6,348 bases of DNA from Candidatus Heimdallarchaeota archaeon (GTDB taxonomy: Archaea; Asgardarchaeota; Heimdallarchaeia; Hodarchaeales; LC-3). A program made the translations under genes and the position numbers. Under the pieces are notes generated by a model. It saw only the letters and a program-made list of their open reading frames with translations. It made no database searches and was not told where the DNA came from. The stretch lies in assembly GCA_027364495.1 (NCBI GenBank), contig DAHXPE010000108.1, forward strand, positions 1 to 6,348. The letters are read 5' to 3'. Numbering within the stretch: position 1 is the first letter of the stretch; each line of letters starts with the position of its first letter. Positions 1 through 6,188 of the stretch are shown here, in pieces.

Positions 1-141
1 GGAACAGCCAAAGATGGTAAAATTGAGCTTCAAGGAAATCATCTTTATGCTGTAAAGGACATTCTGATTGCTGAAGGATTTGCTGAAGACCAGATCGATG
101 TAGACATGGCATCTCTTAAGGCAGTTGCTCGTAAAAATTAA
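1..141 (+). CDS. Translation initiation factor SUI1/eIF1 (aIF1), C-terminal end, 5'-truncated
   Basis: The window opens inside this gene. Frame 1 reads 46 residues to a TAA stop. The segment GTAKDGKIELQGNH matches the conserved end of the SUI1/eIF1 domain, whose family pattern is roughly GGTVKDG-IELQGDH, followed by the expected VKDILIAEGF helix. In the family, eIF1/aIF1 binds the small ribosomal subunit near the P site and monitors start-codon selection. After the usual domain end the protein runs on about 15 residues (DVDMASLKAVARKN), slightly longer than many archaeal copies. The bacterial YciH branch of the family is possible, but the gene neighbourhood favours an archaeal factor. The start and most of the domain lie outside the window. 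Confidence 0.85.
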   Translation, partial: GTAKDGKIELQGNHLYAVKDILIAEGFAEDQIDVDMASLKAVARKN

Positions 142-265
142 CTCTTTAGTGTAAGGTAAAGGAAGCAAATTGGGTTCAGTAGGTGTTCCATATTTTAAAA
201 AAGTGCCACCTGCATCAAAAGCGAGCGTTTTCAAAAAATCACTTTAGGTTTTTGTGGATGTATGA

Positions 266-296
266 ATTAATTAAATAATTAATGAGAACTTTTTTT
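266..296 (+). terminator. AT-only hairpin followed by a T-tract, possible eIF1 terminator
   Basis: Two perfect 8-nt arms (266-273 ATTAATTA and 276-283 TAATTAAT) flank a 2-nt loop, and a run of seven T follows at 290-296. Archaeal RNA polymerase terminates mainly at T-tracts on the non-template strand, so the T-run is the stronger part of the signal. The hairpin has no GC pairs and would be weak, so it may only reflect base composition. It lies 125 nt after the eIF1 stop, which would give a long 3' untranslated region. Confidence 0.35.
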
Positions 297-354
297 ATTT
301 GCTAGGTATATTTTATTAATTACGATATTTGTTCACTATTAGTATTTATTGGTA

Positions 355-368
355 GAGAATTTATATTT
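355..368 (+). promoter_or_regulatory. BRE/TATA-like promoter for the TPR-GTPase unit
   Basis: A purine stretch GAGAA runs directly into TTTATATTT (360-368), the order expected of an archaeal BRE plus TATA box. Transcription in archaea usually starts about 25 bp downstream of the box centre, here near 389-391. That is only 5-7 nt before the TTG start at 396, consistent with a nearly leaderless mRNA and with the absence of a Shine-Dalgarno sequence. Confidence 0.45.
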
Positions 369-395
369 CTTCATATAGTTCGGTGTCAAAATCAA

Positions 396-1553
396 TTGTC
401 TAGAACAGTTAAAAATGAATTTTATCAGTTTTTTCCTCCAGAACTTCATTTACATGTTGATCGTTTAAGTGATGAATCATTAACTTTATGGCGGGAGATA
501 AGAAATAATGAGCAGTATTTTCATAATTCCTCTAATCCTTCTTTTTCTGATTTCTCTAATATTCTTAGTCGCGTTGTTGAAAAAAATTTAATAAACGACC
601 CAGAATTTGTTTGGTTGGCAGCCAAAGCAGGAGTTATTACTGGTCAATTAAGTCGTGTTTTAGATTTTTCTTGGAAATTTAATCATCCAGGTTTGCGTGC
701 ACAAGCTGCAGTAGCCCTAGCTTTTAAAGGACAAACTAATGAAGCCTTGGAACTATTAAGGGCCGCTGAAAAAGAAGCCGAAATACTAGCTGCTCAAAAT
801 CCTAATGATTTAGAAATTCTCGTAGAAATTAACGGAAGTAGAGCTTTCACTTTGACTGTCTTAAAAAAATTTCAAGAAGCCATTGGCGAATATTTAAAAG
901 CCAGTCAAGTTTCTGAACCTGAGACACGTTTGATTCAATGGTTACAACAAGCTCGTGTTAGGCATGCATATTCACTATTGAAATTAAGTTATACAACAGA
1001 TGCTTTAACAGTCTATCAAAAAGTGCTTGATATTGCAAATGAAGCAAATGATCGTTTTTATAAAGCACAAGGTCTCAATGGAATAGGCCACTGCCTTGAT
1101 AGAATTGGAAAGACAGACGAAGCACTTGAAATGTATTCAAAGGCTCTTGTAGAATCAGAATCAATACAAGCCATAAATATTACTTCAATAATTCTTAACC
1201 GCGTGGGAATGGCTACTGCTTGGAGAAAGAAAGAGCTTGATGAATCTATCGACTATTTCAGAAGAGCAATAGCTTCCGCACAAGAAGGTGGTAGCTCTTG
1301 GCTTGAATTTGGACCTATGGCAAATTTGGCTATTGTTAAAAAAATGAAAGGAGCTTATTTTGAAGCTGGAGAATTGTTCGAAGCTGTTAAGGATAGAACA
1401 ATAAATACAGAATCTGGTGACTTGAATGATCAATTATTTGCTTATATGAACCTTGCAGATATTTACCAAGAACTTGGTGATGTTGAACGAGCTAATGAAA
1501 GCAAAAGAATAGCTCAGAATTTAGCAAAACAACTTAGAAACGACTCATCATGA
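396..1553 (+). CDS. TPR-repeat protein, probable partner of the downstream GTPase
   Basis: This 385-residue protein is built mostly of helix-turn-helix TPR units. Units can be placed at about 101-133, 146-178, 186-219, 223-256, 264-297, 305-337 and 346-379. The clearest is 223-256, with the TPR signature spacing (GLNGIGHCLDRIGKTDEAL). Residues 1-95 are helical but not TPR-like and were not recognised. There is no signal peptide or membrane segment, so a cytoplasmic location is inferred. The start is TTG at 396: the frame is closed by a TAG at 303 and contains no ATG between that stop and the TTG. TPR domains bind other proteins, so a scaffold or regulator role is inferred; no enzyme motif is visible. 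The GTPase gene begins 32 bp downstream on the same strand, which suggests co-transcription and joint function. The exact partner is not determined by the sequence. Confidence 0.85.
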   Translation: MSRTVKNEFYQFFPPELHLHVDRLSDESLTLWREIRNNEQYFHNSSNPSFSDFSNILSRVVEKNLINDPEFVWLAAKAGVITGQLSRVLDFSWKFNHPGLRAQAAVALAFKGQTNEALELLRAAEKEAEILAAQNPNDLEILVEINGSRAFTLTVLKKFQEAIGEYLKASQVSEPETRLIQWLQQARVRHAYSLLKLSYTTDALTVYQKVLDIANEANDRFYKAQGLNGIGHCLDRIGKTDEALEMYSKALVESESIQAINITSIILNRVGMATAWRKKELDESIDYFRRAIASAQEGGSSWLEFGPMANLAIVKKMKGAYFEAGELFEAVKDRTINTESGDLNDQLFAYMNLADIYQELGDVERANESKRIAQNLAKQLRNDSS

Positions 1554-1585
1554 AATTTTAACCTAAAATGGGATAGTTAGCTTCT

Positions 1586-2731
1586 TTGACATTCATTGGA
1601 AAATTTGCTGCTGTTGGTCAAGGGGGGTCTGGTAAAACAAGAACCGTGGCAGAAATTGCTAATTTTTTATATGATAAAAAAAATCTTTGGTCTGAAGAAT
1701 CAAATTTGAGTGGTACTTTAACAGTAACTCCTTATTCTTTTACCTTTCAGTCTAATAAATCTAATTCAGACAATTATAAATTTATTATTGCAGACAATCC
1801 TGGCCAAAACTCACTCGAGATGGTACGACTGAGTGTAGCCAAAGCAGGCACGGATTATGCTGGAATAATTATTTTTGCAGATGCTATCAGCTGGAATTTC
1901 AGAGAAGTGGGAATATTACACGCAGAATCAATAGCTAAATATTTACATTCAAATGGCTTACCTGTTGCTTTCATTACCACCAAGGCAGATTTAATACTAA
2001 AATTTCAACAAAGCAATTTACTTAATGAAATCGTTTTCGTAATGGCCAATGCTATTGAAAATATTCAAGAAAATACTCTTGTTCCCTATTACAATCGCGT
2101 TAGGAATAGAGAAGAATCCTTTCACTTCCACTTAATTGATGGCTGGTTTCTATTTACTCAATTGGAACAGATTTTAATTAATGCTCTTGATCGAGAATTT
2201 TTTGATAATAGCACTGGATTTACCATTATGAATCGGAGACTTCTTGTTCGTTCTTTATTACTCGGTTTTTGCGATTATTATAGAAAAGAGTATCCAGAAT
2301 ACATTAAAAACTATCCGGCTTTTAATGCAATTGATAGTAATTTAATAAATTCCTTAAATTACCATAGACCATCTGCTTACGAAACTGAAACACCTTGGAA
2401 TGTTCTCGCTGCACAATCAAGATCAGGAATTACATCTAAAAACGAAATTCCATTTAGAAAAGATGCTTTTGATGAAAGTAGTATTGAGTATGTCCTCAGG
2501 AATTTTTGTTTAGGTACACAATCACGTCATTATGAAACTGAAGGTAAGATGCGAGCACGTGCTTTTGAAAATGGATGGAAATTTGTTACCTCAGCTTACA
2601 CTGATTCTGTTTCAAAAGCTGGTATGGAAAGAACCATTCAATGCATCCAAAAACTTGTCAATGAAGCTGAAAAAAAAAATGATTCAAAAAAGGAAGAAGA
2701 AAATAATGAATTAAATTTACATGAATTTTGA
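1586..2731 (+). CDS. Ras-superfamily-like GTPase with a long C-terminal extension
   Basis: The N-terminal half carries the GTPase motifs: G1/P-loop GQGGSGKT at residues 11-18, a Thr-rich stretch at 44-48 that could supply the G2 threonine, G3 DNPGQ at 70-74 with the Gln in the place of the Ras catalytic Gln, and G4 TKAD at 132-135, a variant of NKxD. Binding and hydrolysis of GTP as a molecular switch is therefore expected. Residues about 200-381 are roughly as long as the G domain, look helical, match nothing I recognise, and end in a Lys/Glu-rich tail (356-375). No lipid-anchor cysteine motif is present at the C-terminus. The start is TTG at 1586: an upstream in-frame ATG at 1568 is followed two codons later by TAG, and the next in-frame ATG would remove the P-loop. 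It follows the TPR gene by 32 bp without an obvious ribosome binding site. Family membership is confident; the pathway is unknown. Confidence 0.85.
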   Translation: MTFIGKFAAVGQGGSGKTRTVAEIANFLYDKKNLWSEESNLSGTLTVTPYSFTFQSNKSNSDNYKFIIADNPGQNSLEMVRLSVAKAGTDYAGIIIFADAISWNFREVGILHAESIAKYLHSNGLPVAFITTKADLILKFQQSNLLNEIVFVMANAIENIQENTLVPYYNRVRNREESFHFHLIDGWFLFTQLEQILINALDREFFDNSTGFTIMNRRLLVRSLLLGFCDYYRKEYPEYIKNYPAFNAIDSNLINSLNYHRPSAYETETPWNVLAAQSRSGITSKNEIPFRKDAFDESSIEYVLRNFCLGTQSRHYETEGKMRARAFENGWKFVTSAYTDSVSKAGMERTIQCIQKLVNEAEKKNDSKKEEENNELNLHEF

Positions 2732-2763
2732 AGTATTTGTATCTATTTTACTCTTTTTCACGC
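2732..2763 (+). terminator. T-rich convergent junction ending the TPR-GTPase unit
   Basis: The 32 bp between the GTPase stop and the convergent malate dehydrogenase stop contain T-rich blocks on the plus strand (TATTTGTATCTATTTTACTC, then TTTTT near 2754-2758), typical of archaeal T-tract termination. On the minus strand this gap is not T-rich. Transcription from malate dehydrogenase may instead end at the T10 read from the A10 run (2670-2679) inside the GTPase tail. Confidence 0.4.
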
Positions 2764-3699
2764 TTATAAGAGTGTTTTAACTTCATCAATGCCTTTTTTA
2801 ACACCAGTTAAAGATTTTTGCATTGCTTCTGTCTCATCAGGGGTAAGTTTTAATTCTAATACCTCTTCTACACCATTTTTACCTATTATCGCTGGTACAC
2901 CTGCATAAATATCATTAAAGCCATATTTATTATCTACTAATGCAACTACTGGTAAAATTCTTCTCTCATTATAAATAACAGATTTAACCATTTGAGCAGT
3001 AGCCATACCAGGAGCAAAATAAGCTGATCCAGATTGGAGAAGTTTAACGATTTCACCACCACCTGTTTTGGTTCGCTCAACAATGGCATTGATTTTTTCT
3101 TTAGATAGGAAATGAGTTATTGGAACTCCACCAATTGTGGCATAGCTAATAATTGGTACCATTGCATCTCCGTGTCCACCTAATACCATTGCTTGAATGT
3201 CTTTTACAGAAACCTTGGCTTCCTGTGAGACAAATGCTTTAAATCTTGCTGTATCTAAAACACCAGCCATACCAAATACTTTATTAGGGGCAAAACCACT
3301 TAATTTCCATGCTGCATAAGTCATAACATCAACTGGATTAGCAACATAGATAACAACAGCATTCGGAGAATATTTTTTGATATTTGTCATAACATCTTTA
3401 TTGACCTCAAAATTTTTCTTTAAAAGATCCATTCGATCCATGCCAGGTTTTCTAGGAAAACCAGCTGTGACGACTACAACATCAGAATTATTTAAATGCC
3501 CAGCATATTCATTGGAACCATAAATATTTGTATCTGATAATGTAATAGAATTTGATTGTTTAATATCCAAGCCTAATCCTTGAGGACGACCTTGAATAAT
3601 ATCAAAAAGAATTACTTCACTACCGACTTGTTCTCTTGCTAAAGTTTCACCGACAATTTGGCCGACAAAACCAGCACCGATAATACTTATTTTTGTCAT
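2764..3699 (-). CDS. mdh: LDH-like malate dehydrogenase (NAD-dependent)
   Basis: This protein should interconvert malate and oxaloacetate with NAD(H) in the citric acid cycle, in the cytoplasm. Counting from the ATG at 3699 it has 311 residues, the usual family length. It shows the Rossmann motif GAGFVG at 8-13, an Asp at 33 after the second strand (NAD rather than NADP), and the active-site loop FPRKPGMDR at 81-89. Arg83 in that loop is the residue that favours malate over lactate, and Arg89 is the mobile-loop arginine. Asn121 (NPVD), Asp149, Arg152 and catalytic His176 (GGHGD) are also present. An in-frame TTG at 3717 would add six residues, but the family starts just before the first strand as MTKISIIGAG does, so the ATG is preferred. 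A GGAG lies 12 nt upstream of it, rather far for a Shine-Dalgarno. It converges on the GTPase gene. MDH type is confident; in vivo substrate preference is inferred from Arg83. Confidence 0.93.
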   Translation of the reverse strand: MTKISIIGAGFVGQIVGETLAREQVGSEVILFDIIQGRPQGLGLDIKQSNSITLSDTNIYGSNEYAGHLNNSDVVVVTAGFPRKPGMDRMDLLKKNFEVNKDVMTNIKKYSPNAVVIYVANPVDVMTYAAWKLSGFAPNKVFGMAGVLDTARFKAFVSQEAKVSVKDIQAMVLGGHGDAMVPIISYATIGGVPITHFLSKEKINAIVERTKTGGGEIVKLLQSGSAYFAPGMATAQMVKSVIYNERRILPVVALVDNKYGFNDIYAGVPAIIGKNGVEEVLELKLTPDETEAMQKSLTGVKKGIDEVKTLL

Positions 3700-3732
3700 T
3701 ATTTTCAATAACTCCAATTTGTTTTATTAGGA

Positions 3733-3787
3733 AATAAATAAGTAAAATAATATTGACAAATAAGAAATTTATGCTTATATTTTTAAA
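3733..3787 (-). promoter_or_regulatory. Candidate promoter region of malate dehydrogenase
   Basis: Reading the minus strand, two AT boxes could serve as TATA elements: AAAAATATAAG around 3787-3777 and TTACTTATTTATTT around 3746-3733. The nearer one would place transcription start near 3712, about 13 nt before the ATG at 3699. The base composition is so AT-rich that neither can be chosen with certainty. Confidence 0.25.
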
Positions 3788-3813
3788 AATACTCAAGGGG
3801 AATTTTTAAATTT

Positions 3814-3839
3814 AGGTAACCTTATTTTAGGTGTAACCT
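3814..3839. repeat. Paired AGGT-ACCT inverted repeats, possible operator
   Basis: Two short palindromic units stand side by side: AGGTAACCT at 3814-3822 and AGGTGTAACCT at 3829-3839. Each has AGGT and ACCT arms around a 1- or 3-nt centre, and the centres are 16 bp apart. They are a GC-containing island in very AT-rich DNA, about 115-140 bp upstream of the malate dehydrogenase start and just beyond the end of the decayed gene. A dimeric regulator could bind here, but no regulator is encoded nearby. Confidence 0.35.
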
Positions 3840-3853
3840 TTCATTATAATTTA

Positions 3854-4464
3854 CTAAACCTCTATTAAGTAACGAATCGGCAATAAAGTCTTTTTATCTA
3901 GGTTTTCTCGAATTGCTACCCTTACTTTATAAAATAAACTCGCTAAATCCAAGTTACTCACTAGTAAAAAACTATTACCTATACTATTTTTGAATAATGA
4001 AACTGATTCTAATATTTCTTATTGATCTCAAAATGTTTCATAAGTTCATTACCTAATTCATTTCCTTCTTGCTCTAAATCTGGTAATAACTGATAATATC
4101 CTTCGTTCAATAATGAATAAGATTAGGCTATAATATCATTTACCTTGCTTGAAGTGTTTTTGATATATTTTTGCTGTTAAAGCAATTTTTGCTAATTATA
4201 AGGTTTTATCAAGAAAATTTAATTCCAGATTTGATCTAATATAATAATAAAATTTTTAAGATAGTTCAAGAGAAAATTCTTCATCGAAATTGATATTTGA
4301 ATCTTATTCAATTAAATCTATCAGATTTTGGTACCCATTCTCCTTAAATAACAATTTAATTTTAGGAATTGAAATCATTTTAATTAGTTTCTCTTAATTT
4401 GTATTTGATAGTCCTCTAAAGAAAAATCTATAAAATAAATATCTCCTCCCCAAAAAAGTTTACT
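3854..4464 (-). pseudogene. Decayed protein gene of unknown family (about 195 residues, frameshifts and stops)
   Basis: The minus strand reads as protein in pieces that join end to end. Piece A (4464-4390) contains LFWGGDIYFIDFSLEDYQIQ. Piece B (4390-4139) begins KLIKMISIPKIKLLFKENGY and is broken by in-frame TAA at 4306-4304, 4258-4256 and 4198-4196, ending at TGA 4138-4136. Piece C (about 4122-4021) reads LLNEGYYQLLPDLEQEGNEL onward. Piece D (4018-3857) includes LVSNLDLASLFYKVRVAIRE and ends at TAG 3856-3854. The frame changes near 4390, between 4138 and 4113, and near 4020. All pieces have the Leu/Lys/Glu-rich helical character of real protein, with no long gap between them. Neighbouring genes use TAA as their true stop, so stop-codon reassignment does not explain it. 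I do not recognise the family; the helical middle is faintly TPR-like. Its start is undetermined. It lies downstream of the aminotransferase on the same strand. Confidence 0.6.
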
Positions 4465-4466
4465 TT

Positions 4467-4490
4467 AATTAATATATTAATTGAAAAAAA
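4467..4490 (-). terminator. T-tract and AT palindrome after the aminotransferase gene
   Basis: Downstream of the aminotransferase stop, the minus strand has a run of seven T (plus-strand A run 4484-4490), a plausible archaeal terminator about 25 nt past the stop. It is followed at once by a perfect 16-bp palindrome AATTAATATATTAATT (4467-4482). The palindrome is AT-only, so chance is not excluded. Confidence 0.4.
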
Positions 4491-4515
4491 TCATTCACAC
4501 TGGAGATAAGAAATT

Positions 4516-5595
4516 TTAGAGATTCCAGACCTCTTCTATATGCCAGAGTAATTCCTTTAAATCAGGTAAAGCCCATTGCCCCATATGACCAATTCTAAAT
4601 GTCTTGTCTTTTATCTGACCATATCCATTTGAAATATATAAATTTCTTGGTTCTAGGCCTTTATTTAGATCACCAATGCTTTTATTTAATGTGTTTTCAA
4701 TTGTTGACACAGTCACCGACTCATATCCTGGTTCCGGGAACATTTTCATGCCATGTTTTTTAGCCCAATCACGAGTATATTTTGCCATTTCCTCATGCCT
4801 TTTGGAAACATTTTTATGACCTTCAGCTAGCATTTTATCAAGTTGTACATCTAGTGCAAAAAGCAAAGAAACTGCAGGAGTTGATGGTGTTTGCTTTTTC
4901 TTCTTGCAATATTCAATTAATTCAACAAGATCGGTATATTGCCCACGGCCCTTAATTGTCTTAGCTTTTTCTACTGCTTCTGGGCTTACGAAAGCAATGG
5001 ATAATCCAGGTGGTAATGAAAAACATTTTTGAGAGGATGTAAAAATCAAATCAGCTTTTTGTTTTTCAGGTAAAATAAAATCGCCACCAAGTGAACTTAC
5101 GGCATCAATAGCATACATTATGTCTGGATGCTCAGTTTTAACTTTTTCACCTATTTCAGATGTAGGATTTCTCACACCAGTTGATGTTTCGTTATGAACG
5201 ACTGTTAAACAGTCATATTTTCCTTTTCCTAATTGTTCAAGAATTAAATCAGGTTTTACTGCTTTTCCCCAGGTTACTTGTAGCTGATCAACCGGTTTAT
5301 CACAGTCTTCTATCGTTGTAAACATTCGTTCTGAAAAAGAACCGCATGTGGTAGACAATGCTTTTTCTTTAATCAAATTTCTTGCTATTATGTCCATCCA
5401 TATTGAGCCTGAGGCTGTATGAACATAAATACCATAATTGGTAATTTCAAAATATTTGGCTAATTTATCAAGAATACCAGAATAGAGTTTTGTGAATTCT
5501 GGTTCTCTATGGCCAATCATTGGTTGTGTTGGAGCTAAAAGGATTTCAGAATCAACTTCCGTTGGACCTGGAATCCACAATCTTTTGTGTGTCAC
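4516..5595 (-). CDS. PLP-dependent class V aminotransferase (serine-pyruvate/alanine-glyoxylate type)
   Basis: This 359-residue fold-type I PLP enzyme should transfer an amino group between an amino acid and a 2-oxo acid in the cytoplasm. It begins with the family opening IPGPTEVD and has the first active-site stretch HREPEF at 29-34. HTASGS at 59-64 contacts the cofactor phosphate, HNETSTGV lies at 134-141, Asp164 (DAVSSLGGD) pairs with the pyridine nitrogen, Lys190 in SSQKCFSLPPG forms the Schiff base, and Arg334 (FRIGHMG) should hold the substrate carboxylate. Length and motifs fit the alanine-glyoxylate/serine-pyruvate group; a phosphoserine aminotransferase role is a real alternative because archaeal members of this class do that reaction. 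The start is GTG at 5595: an in-frame TAG lies 24 bp upstream with no ATG between, and AGGT sits 9 nt before the GTG as a weak ribosome site. It is transcribed divergently from the mutase subunit. Confidence 0.88.
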   Translation of the reverse strand: MTHKRLWIPGPTEVDSEILLAPTQPMIGHREPEFTKLYSGILDKLAKYFEITNYGIYVHTASGSIWMDIIARNLIKEKALSTTCGSFSERMFTTIEDCDKPVDQLQVTWGKAVKPDLILEQLGKGKYDCLTVVHNETSTGVRNPTSEIGEKVKTEHPDIMYAIDAVSSLGGDFILPEKQKADLIFTSSQKCFSLPPGLSIAFVSPEAVEKAKTIKGRGQYTDLVELIEYCKKKKQTPSTPAVSLLFALDVQLDKMLAEGHKNVSKRHEEMAKYTRDWAKKHGMKMFPEPGYESVTVSTIENTLNKSIGDLNKGLEPRNLYISNGYGQIKDKTFRIGHMGQWALPDLKELLWHIEEVWNL

Positions 5596-5792
5596 GTCTT
5601 CATAACCTATTTGTGTCTAAGTTAATAAAATGGTCATAAATGCATTCTGAATAATAAGTCTTGACGTCCCTTTTTAAAATTCGTGAGAACAAAATGTAAA
5701 GTTTGCATTAGATCTTGCTTTAATTAAAATTCATATTATCAGAATTCTTTATATGATTAGTTAATGATATAAATTTATAGTGGTATGTTCAT
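5596..5792. promoter_or_regulatory. Divergent promoter region, aminotransferase (-) and mutase subunit (+)
   Basis: For the plus-strand gene, TTTATATG at 5748-5755 would put transcription start near 5778, giving a leader of about 15 nt. A perfect 12-bp palindrome TATAAATTTATA at 5768-5779 is a second candidate but sits only about 20 bp before the ATG. For the minus-strand gene, CATTTATGACC (about 5644-5634) and TTTTAAAAAG (about 5679-5670) are weak TATA candidates. No gene is present. Confidence 0.4.
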
Positions 5793-6188
5793 ATGACGAT
5801 CAGAGTTCTTGTTGCTAAACCTGGTTTAGATGGTCATGATCGCGGAGCTATTATTGTGGCTAAATATCTTCGGGATGAGGGTATGGAGGTTATTTATACT
5901 GGTTTAAGACAAACACCAGAAAAAATTATTGCAACGGCTATTCAAGAAGATGTTCAGGTTATTGGATTGAGTATTTTATCTGGAGCTCATAACACTTTAT
6001 TCAAAGATTTACTTGCTTTAATGAAAGAAAATCACATGGAAGACGTCTTGGTAATTGCTGGTGGCATTATTCCAGATGAGGACAAAATTTATTGGGAAAA
6101 AAATGGAATTGACAGGGTTTTTGGCCCCGGAACTCCAATGAATGATATAAGCACATTTATTAAAAGTAAATTACCCCAATTAGCTTAG
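5793..6188 (+). CDS. Methylmalonyl-CoA mutase, cobalamin-binding (small/C-terminal) subunit
   Basis: This 131-residue protein is a complete B12-binding domain. It shows the base-off/His-on cobalamin motif DGHDRG at residues 13-18, where His15 replaces the dimethylbenzimidazole ligand of cobalt. SILSGAH at 61-67 contacts the nucleotide tail and AGGIIPDED at 89-97 is the glycine-rich loop next to it. Joined to the separate catalytic subunit, it allows reversible rearrangement of (R)-methylmalonyl-CoA to succinyl-CoA, used in propionate or branched-chain/odd-chain breakdown or in carbon assimilation. A split small subunit is known in archaea; bacterial and mitochondrial enzymes usually carry this domain fused. 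The opening MTIRVLVAKPGLDGHDRG matches the family start, so the ATG at 5793 is secure. The catalytic subunit, epimerase and MeaB-type chaperone are not in the window. A B12 domain of another mutase such as isobutyryl-CoA mutase is a less likely alternative. Confidence 0.93.
   Translation: MTIRVLVAKPGLDGHDRGAIIVAKYLRDEGMEVIYTGLRQTPEKIIATAIQEDVQVIGLSILSGAHNTLFKDLLALMKENHMEDVLVIAGGIIPDEDKIYWEKNGIDRVFGPGTPMNDISTFIKSKLPQLA

Larger units (their letters stand above)
142..395. other. Intergenic spacer between eIF1 and the TPR gene
   Basis: These 254 bp hold no convincing gene. The left part (about 168-246) is less AT-rich than its surroundings and stays open in a frame on each strand: on plus it reads GVPYFKKVPPASKASVFKK and stops at a TAG, and the antisense frame is also open. 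This could be a repeat element, a gene fragment or an RNA. An AT-only hairpin with a T-run and a TATA-like box follow. No tRNA cloverleaf was found. Confidence 0.5.

Noticed and set aside
142..395. A tRNA or other small RNA gene in the spacer after eIF1
   Set aside because: No cloverleaf, CCA end or paired arms of useful length could be built.
1185..1433. Minus-strand open frame of 82 codons inside the TPR gene
   Set aside because: It is antisense to well-supported TPR repeats and its translation (Phe-, Ser- and Cys-rich) resembles no protein.
2532..2714. Second plus-strand open frame of 60 codons within the GTPase gene
   Set aside because: It overlaps the GTPase in another frame and its Lys-rich text comes from the A-rich tail.
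3700..3717. Six-residue N-terminal extension of malate dehydrogenase from a TTG codon
   Set aside because: The family begins immediately before the first Rossmann strand, which matches the ATG at 3699.
3854..4464. Stop-codon reassignment of TAA as an explanation for the interrupted frame
   Set aside because: Three other genes in the window terminate at TAA, and frame changes would still be needed.
4467..4482. The 16-bp AT palindrome as an insertion-sequence end or origin element
   Set aside because: It is AT-only, stands alone with no matching copy or transposase, and such palindromes arise easily in DNA of this composition.
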